A stretch of DNA of 64,000 nt, from assembly GCA_014529385.2 (NCBI GenBank), contig CM043957.1:68136503-68200502 (forward strand), given 5' to 3'. Of this stretch, positions 11,109-22,280 are shown in pieces (within the stretch, counting starts at the first letter, position 1; each line of letters opens with the position of its first letter). The notes under the pieces were generated by a model, which saw nothing but the letters and a program-made list of their open reading frames with translations, did no database searches and was not told the origin of the DNA. Both the position numbers and the translations under genes were made by a program. The stretch comes from Adiantum capillus-veneris (Eukaryota > Streptophyta > Polypodiopsida > Polypodiales > Pteridaceae).

Positions 11109-11527
11109 CTACAACTTATTTGAGGGGTAACCACGTGGGTAGAAGGGGGCGGTTGAGGAACGGTGCTAATTGTATCAGATTGAGCTTGGGAAAGGTAAAC
11201 TCATTCTGGCTTTGACTTGGGTTCGAAGACGTGGATGCATGAAGGTTAGGGCAATCGTTATTGTAGTGATCCTTCGTTTCAGGGCAATGACAGCAAGGAG
11301 GGGACCCTTCTTGCAGGGGGCATTTGCTTTAGTAATGCCCATATTCCCCGCATCTGTAGCACAAAATGGGCCGATTCAAAGGGCGAGTTGAAGGGCGAGG
11401 TGGTCCTTGCTCCTGGTACATTGAGTTGGAGGTGGAGCATAGAAGCTTCGAGGTGATGAGGGAGCATGGGTATAATAAAAGCTTTGAGAGGAAAAAGTAC
11501 TCTGCATACCTTGCATAGGAGGGGCTG

Positions 11528-12670
11528 TCAGCAAAGGTGGCACATAGTGTGGATGGCCACAGGGAGAAACCATGTTAGATGCAAGTGATGGCCCTTGTTG
11601 AAGAGAAGGACCAATACTTTTTGCTGGATTTGTCGCAATCCCTTGAGGTAGTAGCAGTCCTCATTCTCATGCCCCGACTTTTCGCAGAAGTCGCAATAAG
11701 CCCAAAGGGGACAGTCCTGTGGAGGGTGTCCTGGAGAGCGACACGAGCTGCACCATACCATAGCCTTAGTCTCTTGCTGAGACCGAAGCTCTTCTAGCTC
11801 CCTCTTGATTTGATCCAAAGCCTCAAGATGTGGTGGTTTCTGCTGGCAAGGAGAGATTGATTTCTCCTCTTGCAGATCGCGTTGTAGTTTTAGGGCTTCA
11901 AGTTCTCTACGTAAAGAAGTCAATGGATTAGCAGGACTTTCCGTAAACACAGAGGGGGTCTCTATGTGAGGGGAGTTGTTGAACAGCTTCCTAGCCCCCT
12001 CTATCCTAGTAGCAGCTGCGATGAACTCCTCCAGAGTGGCGTCGGGTTAGAGACTCTCTTGGAGTTTTTGCTGAGAAGTTTTAGGAAGCGCCTTCTCCAC
12101 CCACTTCTTAACCATGAATTCACCAGGTTGCTGGGGAAGCTTGGCAACCAGAGACTTGGTTTTAGTCATAAGCTCTGCAAAAGTCTCCTCTGGCTGGAGC
12201 ACCATGTTGGCCAACTCATCCAACACCTTCTCCTGGTAGTCACCTGGCCTGAATGCTGCACAGAACTATTGTCTTAAGGCTGCCCAAGTTGCAAAATGGT
12301 TCTTTGCAAACTGGTTGTACCATTTATCTGCTAAGCCATCCAAGGTAGATGGAAAGAGTACCAAATAAGCATCTTCCCTGTTAAGACCTCGACCCCTACA
12401 GAGAGATAGAAACCTCCTTGCATGGTCGTCAGCACCTTCTGAAGAGAGTCCTTTGAAGGTAGGGAACTTGATGTTTACCTTGGCCAAAACACTAGCCAAC
12501 GCCTCCATGGCCCCTTGCTGAGCCTGTTGCTCAATAGCCTGCTGTAGCAGAATAGGAGAGAGCTTTACTGGAGAAGGTGATCTGGAAGATGTGGAACCGG
12601 ATGGAGGAATGGGTGATGTCGTATGTGGAGGTATGGGTGATGAGGCTGATGGACTTCTACTAGGTACCAA
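11528..12670 (-). pseudogene. Gag of the nested element, two zinc knuckles
   Basis: A single minus-strand frame runs from 12670 to 11528, interrupted by two stop codons between 12268 and 11951. A Ser/Pro-rich N terminus is followed by a capsid region with FPTFKGLSSEGADDHARRFL and LADKWYNQF (12266-12500), the typical retrotransposon gag signature. Next come a basic/acidic coiled region and two CCHC knuckles, CSSCRSPGHPPQDCP and CDFCEKSGHENEDCY. Gag would form the particle and bind RNA. One stop reads Q-TAG-F where CAG is likely ancestral. Confidence 0.75.
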
Positions 12671-13002
12671 GGGTCGTCTTCTATTGTAGTACTTCAGAGG
12701 GCTCAGTAGTGCGCTTTAACGCTCGACTGACCGCCTTGTATGTGTCATGCAGTGACCACCAATCCAACCAAGCTTTGGGCAAGAAAACCTGTAATTGGTT
12801 GAAGACAGGTCTAGACTCTACTAGACCCAGGCTAGACCGGGGACGAGGACTGATTAGACCAGGCTAGAGAGACCAGACCAATTGGACCAGGGCGAGAGAG
12901 GACCAGACCAACAAGCTACACAATGCAAGGCAAAGTAGGTAAAGCTAGATAAACCCAACTAACTTCAAGATTTGTACCTCACAGAGAGAGACTTTAGTTG
13001 AG

Positions 13003-13020
13003 GTCCCACCGTGATCGCCA
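13003..13020 (-). other. Primer-binding site of the nested element
   Basis: On the minus strand this reads TGGCGATCACGGTGGGAC, beginning with the TGG complementary to tRNA CCA ends, 13 bp inside the LTR at 13034. The tRNA is not identified; it is not the methionine type used by the neighbouring elements. Confidence 0.5.
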
Positions 13021-13033
13021 AAATGAGAGCACC

Positions 13034-13584
13034 TGTAGCGCAGATAGTGTGTCGTGCTCTCTACAGTGAGTGCTCCTCAGTGCAATGTGCGTGAGAATCT
13101 CACTCAAAACAGACTGAAAAACAGGAACAATAGACAACAGCTGAGCTCACAGAGACACACCAACAACAAAAGACCACAACAAATGACTCGACTATCTCAA
13201 AGAACTGATACAGACTTTAGCGTGGCAACACACTCAGCTCCAGCCCAGGACTCTCAGGTACAATGGGGTGTCGAGGCTCAAATGTGTAGGGATAGTGAAG
13301 ACGTGCTGTGTCTAAACTCTATACCCCCGACGACGACGCTGGACCATATGGAAAAAGAAGATGATCCTGACCCAATAGCTACTACTCACATGTAACCATA
13401 AAAAGCCACCCACGGCTCATAAATGTCAGCCATGTAGTGACCTGGCCATGATGTCCACTAGACCAGTCCGTATCTCTGCTGCCACGTGTCACTATCCAGC
13501 CCAGAGAGTCCGTCCAGTGTGAGCCAGCCTAGACCAACTGTACTAACTGTGTGTCCTGTGAAAGTGACACTATAGCCTGCTACA
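13034..13584 (-). repeat. 5' LTR of the nested gag-protease element
   Basis: 551 bp, TGTAGC...GCTACA, matching 8132-8686. It lies next to the primer-binding site, so it is the 5' LTR of this minus-strand element. Confidence 0.85.
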
Positions 13585-13589
13585 GCGAG
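13585..13589 (+). repeat. Target-site duplication, right copy
   Basis: GCGAG, identical to 8127-8131. Joining the sequences at this duplication restores the reading frame of the chromovirus gag start. Confidence 0.85.
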
Positions 13590-13825
13590 CCCAACCCGCG
13601 GAATTGCAACAACTTATTTCGTTGCCGGTGTTAGCGTGCAAACGAGAAGGAAAATGAATGCCTCTATAGCTTTGCACGAGCCACACCAACGGAAGGAAGA
13701 ACTTTGCACGGCCAAAAACACCTGTAGAGATTTATAAAAAACCCTTCAAGCATGGAACACACTCGAAATTAGGAGAAACAAGGGACATCATGACAAAAAA
13801 CAGATGAAGGATGAAAGAGTCCACC
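13590..13825 (+). pseudogene. Chromovirus gag, short continuation
   Basis: After the nested element the gag frame continues with a Gln/Leu-rich helix (AELQQLISL) for about 20 codons to a TGA at 13655-13657. The rest is out of frame. The second nested element begins near 13826. Confidence 0.5.
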
Positions 13826-14398
13826 GTCCCTTTTCCTCTCCTCATGTGGGATAATCTTCCCACCACATGGCATCCTCCTCATTTCTCCCAAGCCCAAAAC
13901 ATTCCAGCTTTCTCCCAAAGCATAAGAGCTTCTCAGAAAACTTTCCCCGAGGCATAACTTGATGCTCCTCCGTCACTGAATGACGCACCGTAATACGCGG
14001 CTCGAAGCCCATCACCTCGGCTATCTCCAAAAATGTAAAACTTCAGCATTTCTAATCTTAGACCCCCAAGTTGGCCCAGTTGCCCTTGTCGCATGCACCC
14101 GCAATCACCTTCTTAAGTTGAGACCGCCCGCTTCGGATGCTCATAACTCATGATGTACAAGTCCGATTCACGAGCTATAAAGCATGGTTGAAAACACCTA
14201 TTAAAAACCATGTTTTGGGGGCTCGAACAACCCGAAACATCAGCATTCAAGCTTGGCAAAATCATACTTTTGTACATGGATTTTTAGAGGGTCACTTCCA
14301 AGACTTGCAGGGCTATGTACACATATATACATGAGGCTGATGGGCAAGCTTTTTGGCAGGACTTAGTGACTTTATGCTCATTCAAAAAATGCCTGACA
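13826..14398 (-). repeat. 3' LTR of the collapsed element
   Basis: Aligns closely with 15604-16172, for example over CTCCTCATTTCTCCCAAGCC and CAAGTTGGCCCAGTTGCCCT. It lies just beyond the integrase C-terminal end, as expected for a 3' LTR. Confidence 0.7.
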
Positions 14399-14428
14399 TA
14401 GCTTGCCAACCGCCCCTATCCTGCTTGA

Positions 14429-15534
14429 TCATTCATGACAAGCAGAGGTTTCTAGGGTGAACAATTGTTGCAGCTCATTCCCAGAAACCTCATTTACATT
14501 CCCGAATGTCTCCACATTGTCTTCCTCTATCGATAGCATCTCATTTGTCACAATTGTCATTAAACGTGCCAAGTATTTCTTCAATCTATAACCATTAACA
14601 CAATATTTATGTTGCGCACCACTCAAATCAGCCAACTGATATGTGCCATTATCAAATTTGTTCACAACAGTAAAAGGACCTTCCCACTTGATTTGAAACT
14701 TTTTCTAAAAGGTATTGTCCAACTTACTGTTGTATTGCAACACCTGATCACCCTTTTCAAATCCCTTCTCCTGTACGCATTCATTAGCCTTTAGTGGAGC
14801 TTTCTTTGTCACTTCTTCATAGTAGCTCCAAGCTAAAACTCTGTCCAATTGCAAATATTGTAAATCCAACAACCTTTTTTGCCAAGCATTTGTTTGCTCT
14901 TCATCTCCCAATGACAATAACTTCGAGTGCTGGAATCTCCACTTCAATTGGCAATAAAGCTTCCTTGTTATAAACTAAAGTAGTAAGGAGAAAATCCTAT
15001 GCTCGTTTTGATAGCAGTTCTGTAGGCCCATAATGCATAAGGCAACTCTGAATCCCTGGTCTTCCCATGTGTTTGGGTCATCTTTGTTAAGATCTTCACT
15101 AACTCTCCATTGAATCTCTCATTGAGACCATTGCATTGTGGATAATAAGGAGAACTGTATCTATGTTGTATATCGAGCTTCTCACATAAGAAATCAAACA
15201 GGTCTCCTCTAAATCATGGTACTCCATCAGAAAGTAGCTCTAGGGACACACCAAACTTGCAGCATATATGCTCATAAACAAACTTCTCCATTTTCTTACT
15301 GGTAATCTGTTTGACAGCTTTAGCTTCTACCCATCGTGACAAGTAATCCACTGCTGTCAAAATGTAAGCATTTCTTTTGCTAGTCATAGGTAAGGGTCCA
15401 ATAGCGTCAAGACCCCATGGGGTGGGGGCAAGTGGCCGGGGACCAAAAAAAGTGTCCAGGCGCCTGTCCAGACAGTGTGAATAGGAAAAATACGCCATCT
15501 CCCTCTCCATGAGCCCACGAATCTCCATAGCCAA
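14429..15534 (-). pseudogene. Ty3 integrase fragments
   Basis: From 15534 downwards a frame contains PWGLDAIGPLP and an A-V-D-Y-L-S-R-W-V-E-A-K stretch, the start of a Ty3 integrase catalytic core (first catalytic Asp in the GLDAIGP block). Further fragments at 14705-14947 (W-Q-K-R-L-L-D-L) and 14429-14665 (F-D-N-G-T-Y-Q-L-A-D-L-S-G) match the integrase C-terminal domain. Frameshifts and stops separate them. The zinc-finger domain and everything upstream are absent. Confidence 0.7.
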
Positions 15535-15554
15535 GCTTTGAGAGAGCTCTTCTC

Positions 15555-15569
15555 ACCTTTGATACCCCA
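15555..15569 (-). other. Primer-binding site of the collapsed element
   Basis: On the minus strand it reads TGGGGTATCAAAGG, close to the TGGTATCAAAGC type but with two extra G. It is three bases from the LTR edge at 15573. Confidence 0.45.
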
Positions 15570-15572
15570 TAG

Positions 15573-16172
15573 TGGGCATCCAATGTGCCCTATATACCCC
15601 CCACCTTCCCTTTTCCTCTCTTCATGTGGGATAATCTCCCCACCACATGGTCCTCCTCATTTCTCCCAAGCCCAAAACATTCCAGCTTTCTCCCAAAGCA
15701 TAAGAGCTTCTGGGACAACTTTCCCCGAGGCATAACTTGCTGCTCCGGTCACCGAATGACACACCGTAACACACAGCTCGAAGCCCATCACCTCGGCTAT
15801 CTCCAGAAATGTAAAACTTCAGCATTTCTAATCTTAGACCCCCAAGTTGGCCCAGTTGCCCTTGTTGCATGTACCCGCAATCACCTTCTAAGTTGAGACC
15901 GCCCGCTTCGGATGCTCTTAATTCATGATGTACAAGTCCGATTCACGAGCTATAAAACACGGTTGAAAACACTTATTAACAACCATGTTTTGGGGACTCG
16001 AACAACCTGAAACATCAGAATTCAAGCTTGGCAAAATCATACCTTTGTATATATATTTTTACAGGGTCACTTCCAAGACTTGTAGGGCTATGTACACATA
16101 TACATGAGGCTGGTGGGCAAGTTTTTTGGCATGACTTAGTAACTTTATGCTCATCCAAAAAAATGCCTGACA
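15573..16172 (-). repeat. 5' LTR of the collapsed element
   Basis: 600 bp beginning TGGGCATCC and ending GCCTGACA. It pairs with 13826-14398. Confidence 0.65.
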
Positions 16173-17393
16173 TCGGCTGTCCAAAAGGCTTTGGACGGAA
16201 TCAAGAAGCCGCAAGGAACGGATGCCGATGGACGTCAGGAAAATCCTGTTAATGGAAGTAACTCGCAGGGGGATGGTGCGGAAAGAGGTGCCAAAACGCA
16301 CAAGGGATCTCCGGATCAGGACAAATGGCCTTCTTAGAGCAAGATCCAAGAAAAAGAACTTTCTCTACTTAACGAAAGCAAGGATGTCTCTATCTCTTCT
16401 CCATCGTACTCTCCTGACTATACTAGTACATCTATTTCTCGTACAGTATCTAAATCTTCTCCCAAGAAGAAAACTCCTACTACTAGCCTACATACTACTA
16501 AAGAGAAGCCCTTGTTCAAGAGTAATAACCGCAGACATCACTGCAACATGCGGATTTTCAAATCCGGTGACAAGGATTTGAAGTTTGACAACTACACAGG
16601 ACGGAGAGAAATCTCCAAGGCACCGTCTTTCATCAGGCAGTTTGAAGTTGCTTTTGCCAACGGAAACTTCACTGATTAATCCAAGTTGCATCATGTTGAG
16701 ATGCATCTCAAGGAGGCTGCAAGCAACTGGTGGCTAGCCAAAATTCTGGAAGGTACTCAAGCCAGAACCTAAGCTCAATTCAAAGTTGAATTCTATAAAC
16801 AATTTCTTCCACCTGATTTCGAGAAGGACATTCGTAAGGAATGGGACTGGCTTGCCCAGAAGGAACAAGAGAAAGTCACGGCTTATGTTGACAAGTTTTA
16901 GTCGGTTCTTCTGAAAGTTACGCATGTTGTGAAGATTTCCGACGAGGAAAAGATGTGAAAGTTTGAAGCAGGCCTTAAACCACCGCTTCGGAAGAGCATG
17001 AAGGTGTACCCACACGACACCCTTCAGCGGATGATGGAGTCGGCAATCATTGCCGAGAATTTACATTCCACTGGTACCCCAAGACGGATGGAACATAGCA
17101 CATACCGTGCAAGGCAAAGAGCGGTTTATGATGACCATGGCAACCAAGGCAAAAAGCGTCCCCCAGAGGACCCGGATCAGCCTAAGAAGCCAGAGGGTAC
17201 CGGAAAACGGCTTAAGTATCTCACACCAAGAAGGTGCTTCTACTGTGGTGAGAAAGAACATATGAAGCCCGACTGCCCCGTTCGGCAGCAACGGCAAGAA
17301 CAAGCATCTTCGAAGAAGGAACCCGCTCCACCGAGCTTGAATTCCATTCCTGATGTGCAAGGGAACATAGAAACCCAAAAAGGAAAGCGTTAG
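16173..17393 (+). pseudogene. Chromovirus gag, main part with zinc knuckle
   Basis: The readable frame starts near 16545 and includes a capsid core with FIRQFEVAFANGNF and ASNWW, then FYKQFLPPDFEKDIR, and ends with a CCHC knuckle CFYCGEKEHMKPDCP (about 17237-17281). At least four in-frame stops lie between 16678 and 16957. Two of them look like CAG or CGA codons changed to TAG or TGA when compared with what the family usually has. From 16998 to 17393 the frame is open. 16173-16540 is too degraded to read. Confidence 0.75.
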
Positions 17394-17414
17394 CTTCTTA
17401 AAGGCTGGGGATCT

Positions 17415-17729
17415 GTGAATAACCAGCAGGTGTTGATCCTCTACGACCCTGAATCGACGGACAACGTCATCTCACTGGATACTGCAGAACGCTTGGGCCT
17501 TACACCGGCTCAGCTTGGAACTCCGGTCACTTCCGGATCGGCATTCGAGGGGTTGACCACCAATGCAACTTCCGTGCAAGGACAACTCAATCTTCGGATT
17601 GATGAATACAAGGACCGCGAATTCTTTTTTATGGCACCCATCGAGGGATGTGATATCATCTTGGATATGCCATGGCATTACCATATGCAACCGGTCCCGG
17701 ATTATGTAGAAAAGATCCTCATTTTTTAG
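17415..17729 (+). pseudogene. Chromovirus protease
   Basis: 104 codons. The active-site region reads ILYDPESTDNVISLDTAERL, where most Ty3 proteases have D-S-G-A-S/T-x-x-F/V-I-S. The aspartate is present but the following residues are PEST rather than S/T-G. The later segment IEGCDIILDMPWHYHM matches the usual CDIILGMPWL with G replaced by D. It could be a lineage variant or decay. It lies in frame with, and directly after, gag. Confidence 0.65.
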
Positions 17730-17837
17730 CATGAGGGCAAGAACATTAAATTCTTTGTTGATGCGGGGGATTGGCTACTCTCTATTGTAAGCCATATCTC
17801 CATTAAGAAGGAAATAAAGAAGTGCGTTTCTGCTTAC

Positions 17838-19211
17838 TTGATTTTCACACGTGAAAGAGATAAAACTAATGAGGGTTCGCTCTTTAGTTTGGAAATTAAA
17901 CGTTTTCAATTTCTTGAAAAGTGTAAAGATTGTTTCACGGATACTCTACAAGACAAGCTACCTCCGGAACGTCCGGAAGATCATTGTATTGATCTCGTAC
18001 CGGGTAGCTCTCCCCTATACCAACCCCCTTACCGGGTTAGCCTTGCTTAGCAAGAGAAAATTTTGAAGCAAGTCAACGAGCTTCTGGAAAAAGGTCTAGT
18101 ACGACCAAGTACTTCGCCTTACTGCTCTCTAGTTCTACTAGTGCAGAAGAAAGAGACGTTTTGAATATGCATAGATTACCGGTCTCTAAACAAGATCACT
18201 ATCAAGAATCACTTTCCGATACCCCGGATTGATGATATTCTCGATAAGTTGCAGGTACAAGCATCTTTAGCCGCATTGACTTAAAGAGCGGGTATCATCA
18301 GATATGCATAGCCCCTGAGGATGTCTGTAAGACAGTCGCCTTTCGTACAACCTTTGGACTTTATGAATTTTTGGTAATGCCGTTTGGCTTGACCAATGCT
18401 CTTGCCACATTCAATTGAATGATGGATCGAATTTTCAGCCCACACCGAGCTTTCACGGGAGTGTTCTTTGATGATATACTGGTCTTTTCAAAGACTAAGG
18501 AAGAACATCGGAAGCACTTGGACATAGTGTTTCAAGAATTGCGAAAGCATGAGTTGTATGTGAATGCAAAGAAGAGTGAGTTCTTCCTCACTGAGATACA
18601 CCATCTCGGCCATATAGTCTCACACAACCAAGTGAAAATGGATTCCGCAAAGATCCAAGTAGTGCAAGATTGGCCAACTCCCACGACGGTTTATGATGTA
18701 CGAAGTTTTTTGGGATTGTGTTCCTACTATCGGAGGTTTATCCAAGGCTTTGCTCAAGTAGCAGGACCACTTCATGACCTAATAAGGAAAATGATCCCTT
18801 TCAAGTGGGGATCGAGACAACATGGTGCCTTTGATAGGCTAAAGTACCTTTTAAGCCATGGACCTATTTTGATAGTGCCACACTTAAGGAAACCATTCAA
18901 GGTTCACTGCGATGCTTCAGGTGATTGCATGAATGCAGTGCTTAACCAAGAAGCCCATGCAGTGGCTTATGAAAGTAGACGACTTAAGGATGCAAAATTA
19001 AATGCCTCGATCTACGAGAAGGAACTTATGGCTATGATCAACTCCTTGTCTACCTAGAAGCATTATCTTCTAGGAGCGGATTTTGTGATCAATTTACCAG
19101 AGTTTGCGGTATTTTCTTACGCAACGGAAATTATTTGAGAAGCAAATGAGATGGGCCAACTTTTTGTCCATGTTTCACTTCTAGATCCTCCATACGGCTG
19201 GGATTAAGAAT
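17838..19211 (+). pseudogene. Chromovirus reverse transcriptase and RNase H
   Basis: Ordered RT motifs are visible: [44 protein letters not shown], then [10 protein letters not shown] and the catalytic FFDDILVFSKT (18463-18500; FFDD instead of YVDD). RNase H follows with HCDASGDCMNAVL and IYEKELMAM. Stops at 18048, 18163 (TGA), 18417 (TGA), 19055 (TAG), 19135 and 19183, and a frameshift near 18255, inactivate it. The longest open piece is 18419-19057. Confidence 0.8.
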
Positions 19212-20060
19212 GTGGCTGTAGACGCATTGCCTAGACAACCTAGGGTGAATGCAGTTACCTTTGTGTATTACCAAGAATTGGAATCACTTCCAGAATTGTA
19301 TCCGAATGACCTAGACTTCTCCTCCATCTGGAATAAGTTACAGAACGGAGCGGATGAATATCCCTATTCTATTCGAGATGGTTACCTCTATCACCACCAA
19401 GCAATTTGCATGGCAGAACCATTGAGAAAGAAAATCATGGAAGAAGCACATGCTTCGCCCTATGCGGGTCATCGCGGAATTCTCCCTACGACTCTAGTAT
19501 TGGAAAGGAATTTCTTTTGGCCAAGCCTTAAAGCAGACATTGATCAATATGTCAGGGAATGCTTAGTTTGCCAAAAAGTAAAGTATGATCGACATAAGAC
19601 GCCTGGGTTACTCCAACCTTTACCTGTGCCTGATCAACCCTGGGAGAGTATTTCCATGGATTTTATTATGGATCTCCCAAAGACTCAAACCGGAAATGAT
19701 GCGATTTGGACCATCGTGGGCAGATTTAGCAAGCAATCTCACTTTATTTCAATCAAGAAAAAATCAACGCAGATCATATGGCTAGAATTTTTTTAGCACA
19801 GATCTTTAAGCATCATGGGCTACCCAAGTCTATTGTGAGTGATCGAGATCCTCACATGATAGGCAACTTTTGGCGTGCCTTGTTTGATAACCTTGGCACG
19901 AGCTTGAATTTTTCTTCTCCATATCATCCTCAAACGGATGGGCAGAGTGAGATCGCTGATTCCACATTATTGGATATGCTGAAATCTTATGTGTTAGAAA
20001 GATAGTCTGACTGGGAGAAGTATTTTCCCCTCTTGTCGAGTACGCATATAACAATACCAT
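19212..20060 (+). pseudogene. Chromovirus integrase, zinc finger and core
   Basis: The H-H-C-C zinc finger is readable (H at HASPYAGHRG, C-x2-C at CLVCQKVK). The catalytic core follows with SMDFIMDLP (first Asp), VSDRDPHMIGNFW (second Asp) and PQTDGQSEI (Glu). Frame breaks lie near 19790 and at 20003 (TAG). The enzyme would insert cDNA into the genome. Confidence 0.8.
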
Positions 20061-20070
20061 ACATTCGTCT

Positions 20071-20727
20071 ATGGGGAAAGCACTTTTTGAGATTCTCTAT
20101 GGTAAGCCTCTGCTTCCCCCGATCCTTGTCACTAAGGATAAGATTTTCGCAACAGATGAGTTTGTCCGAGATTTGGACACGGCCTACGGGCAAGTTAAGA
20201 GAGCAATTTTGCATTCTCAGGAAAAACATAAGAAAGCTGCAGACAAGCACAGAAGGAATCTGGACTTAACAGTCAGTCAATTAGTCTTACTCAAGTTTGA
20301 GAAGGCAAGACTAGAGAATCAAGCGAGTCATAAAGGGAAAGTGGTAAAACTTTCCGATCACTATTATGGGCCGTTTAAAATAATTGATCAAGTGAACGAT
20401 GTGACGTTCCGATTAGATCATCTAATTGGAAGATCCACAATGCTTTCCATGTTAGTTTACTCCCCTCATATATGGGATCGCCTCCAAGTAAGCCTACTGT
20501 TGAGGAACCTCCCAAGGTTGAGGAAACGGAAGAAATTCTACCGGAGAAAATCATTCATCATCAAAGAGCGGCTACTTAAGTCCGAGAAGATTACACGAAA
20601 GTATTTGGTAAAGTTTAAGAATTATTCTACTCTAGATGCTCAGTGGATGACCGAGCAGGAATTAGCATCTTATCCCGAGATTCTGGAAGGATATGTACAA
20701 GCACTACAGTTGAGGAGAACTGTTTAG
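20071..20727 (+). pseudogene. Chromovirus integrase C terminus and chromodomain
   Basis: 218 codons are open. The N-terminal part (FEILYGKPLLPP, then a coiled K/R-rich stretch and VVKLSDHYYGPFKI) is the integrase C-terminal domain. The end carries a chromodomain, RKYLVKFKNYSTLDAQWM followed by E-x-E-L, about residues 165-205. That domain is diagnostic for chromoviruses, in which it reads histone marks to direct insertion. The stretch from about residue 128 to 160 appears to be in the wrong frame, so two compensating indels are likely. TAG 20725-20727 ends it. Confidence 0.8.
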
Positions 20728-21610
20728 AAGCAAGAGGGATATTGCTAAATGGACGATTTTCTTTTTTTTTTGAGTAATTTCTTTCTATTGAAATTAGAAT
20801 ATTTAAATATGTGCACTTGAACCATAAGGTTAGGAACTATAGATCTACTAGAATCATTAAAAGCCACCAGAAACGGAAAACTCTGATGCGTCATATGATG
20901 GGTGACGCTAAGCATCGTGAAGGGGTTGTACCGTTAGTTCCGTAGGAGAGACCGGGAAACGAATATTTCTGATGCGTCACTTGAAGGGGTGACGGGAGCA
21001 TTGGAAAGGGAATATTTCGTTGGTCTGGCAGGAAACCCAAACTGGAAAGAGGAATGTGTTGATGGAGCAAAAAGACGTCATGCGTACACTCACACACCTA
21101 AACAACTCAACACCACACAAGGAATTTACTTAAATTCTAACCCACACACACCACCACTCAAGAGCTCAATAAAAATACTACCCACAAGCTCAATTCAAAC
21201 TCCAAACACCTCGACCTACAAGCCCTTGCCTGCCCGCAGACACTACAAGGTGAGTCGAGTTGATCAACACTTGAAATCGCACTTGATGGTGAACCAAATA
21301 TACAAGAAAAACCATCAAAAACTCAGAAACTCCAGCCACAAAAGGCCTCTCTCAAACCATTGCAAAGCCTTCACCAAACTCCACTCTGTTGGACTCTTTG
21401 GAGTAGCGCCAACCCTAATGGCACCAATACAGAGTCACATAGTCTTGCAGAAACCCGCACCTTCTTCCCTCAATTCCTCGCACACACACATCCATGGAAA
21501 CCTCAGAACTTCCCTAGACTCTCCCAAGTGCAAAATTAAAGAGATTCACTCCTCCACACACTCGAAAATAGGACGCAAACGCGACGGGACTGCACTAGAC
21601 CACGTGTAGG
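20728..21610. other. Possible 3' LTR region of the chromovirus
   Basis: No gene. It directly follows the chromodomain stop. A purine-rich AGCAAGAGGGAT (20730-20742) could be a polypurine tract. The region contains TGACG-type palindromes (20886-20911 and 20970-20995). I see no alignment with 7115-8011, so LTR identity is not shown. An open frame at 20989-21609 has no recognisable content. Confidence 0.35.
20886..20995 (+). promoter_or_regulatory. TGACG palindrome pair
   Basis: CTGATGCGTCA...GGGTGACG occurs twice, near 20882-20908 and 20969-20994. In the first copy GCGTCA and TGACGC form an exact inverted pair with a 9-base loop. TGACG is the core of plant as-1/ocs-like bZIP sites, often present in retrotransposon U3 regions. 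Function here is inferred. Confidence 0.35.
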
Positions 21611-22253
21611 AACCCTGCTTTCTCTCACACACAGAGGGGTGAAAGTGCTGATATTCAACTCCAAAAGTCCTCACTCAGTCTCGGTCAATTTGAAGCCTTT
21701 TCACACCATTTTTTGACCTTTCTATACCTAGTTTTGGACAATGTTAACCCCCGGTGGGCATTTTTTGTTGGAAAAACCCCAAACAGACTCCAAAATTCAC
21801 CAAATTTTGTACGCTTGATCCTTGATACCCAAATATCATTTCCACATCCCCACATTCCATTTTTGACCACTTCTAGGGTGGTGCATATATCTACCGCAGA
21901 TCAGGCACCGCAAATAGACAGTTACCGCATGTGCCAAACTTCTCGGGCGGGTCGAGGGTGCCCACACCTCTCACTTGCATTATTTACATTCTAGAAAGCT
22001 TAAACACATTCCCTAGAACAAAAAGAAGCCACCTGGAACCATATCCAAGGCTTTGATACCTTTTCCAGACACGTGCCCAACTGTCGGCACACAAGCATGA
22101 ATATTTACAATGTGCACATGTTGCACCACTTTTGAAACTCAAAACCACTTTGCAAATCTTCCAAATGCACATACTTACATCATTTTGTACATATGACCAT
22201 GCACATATGCACTACTTTGTACAGATCAAAAGTGGTTTATCATCATTGTCCAT

Positions 22254-22280
22254 CCCCAAGTTGAGCATTTATGCTCAATA
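22254..22280 (-). repeat. Palindrome beside a polypurine tract, copy 1
   Basis: TTGAGCATTTATGCTCAA (8-bp arms, 2-bp loop). On the minus strand it is followed by a purine-rich CTTGGGGATGGAC and then TGATG, the layout of a polypurine tract and LTR start. The same arrangement recurs at 24486. Confidence 0.45.

Larger units (their letters stand above)
8132..13584 (-). mobile_element. Non-autonomous gag-protease LTR retrotransposon
   Basis: Two direct LTRs (8132-8686 and 13034-13584) both start TGTAGC and end GCTACA and are flanked by the 5-bp duplication GCGAG, so this is a complete insertion. The interior, read on the minus strand, has a primer-binding site, gag with two CCHC knuckles, and a retropepsin. 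No RT, RNase H or integrase is readable. The rest of the interior (8687-10063) is non-coding and G-rich. It resembles the TR-GAG or LARD class of plant elements, which depend on a partner's pol proteins. It lies inside the chromovirus gag start. Confidence 0.85.
13826..16172 (-). mobile_element. Ty3 element collapsed to LTRs and integrase
   Basis: Two direct repeats of about 570-600 bp (13826-14398 and 15573-16172), both ending GCCTGACA on the plus strand, flank a 1.1-kb interior. That interior contains only part of a minus-strand integrase and a primer-binding site beside the right repeat. Gag, protease and RT are missing, so the interior has a large deletion. The left repeat lacks its first 30-40 bp, so no target duplication could be checked. 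It appears to be inserted in the chromovirus gag region. Confidence 0.7.
7115..20727 (+). mobile_element. Ty3 chromovirus, decayed and split by nested elements
   Basis: The order is LTR, primer-binding site, gag start (8083), interruption by an element at 8132-13584, short gag continuation (13590-13825), interruption by a second element (13826-16172), then gag with CCHC, protease, RT, RNase H, integrase and chromodomain to 20727. The chromodomain at the integrase C terminus places it among chromoviruses. Many in-frame stops and frameshifts show it is old. That the 5' part (7.1-8.1 kb) and the pol part belong to one element is inferred from orientation and gag content. Confidence 0.7.

Noticed and set aside
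20989-21609. 206-codon ORF after the chromovirus
   Set aside because: Low-complexity His/Thr/Ser-rich content in CA-rich sequence; no homology recognised.
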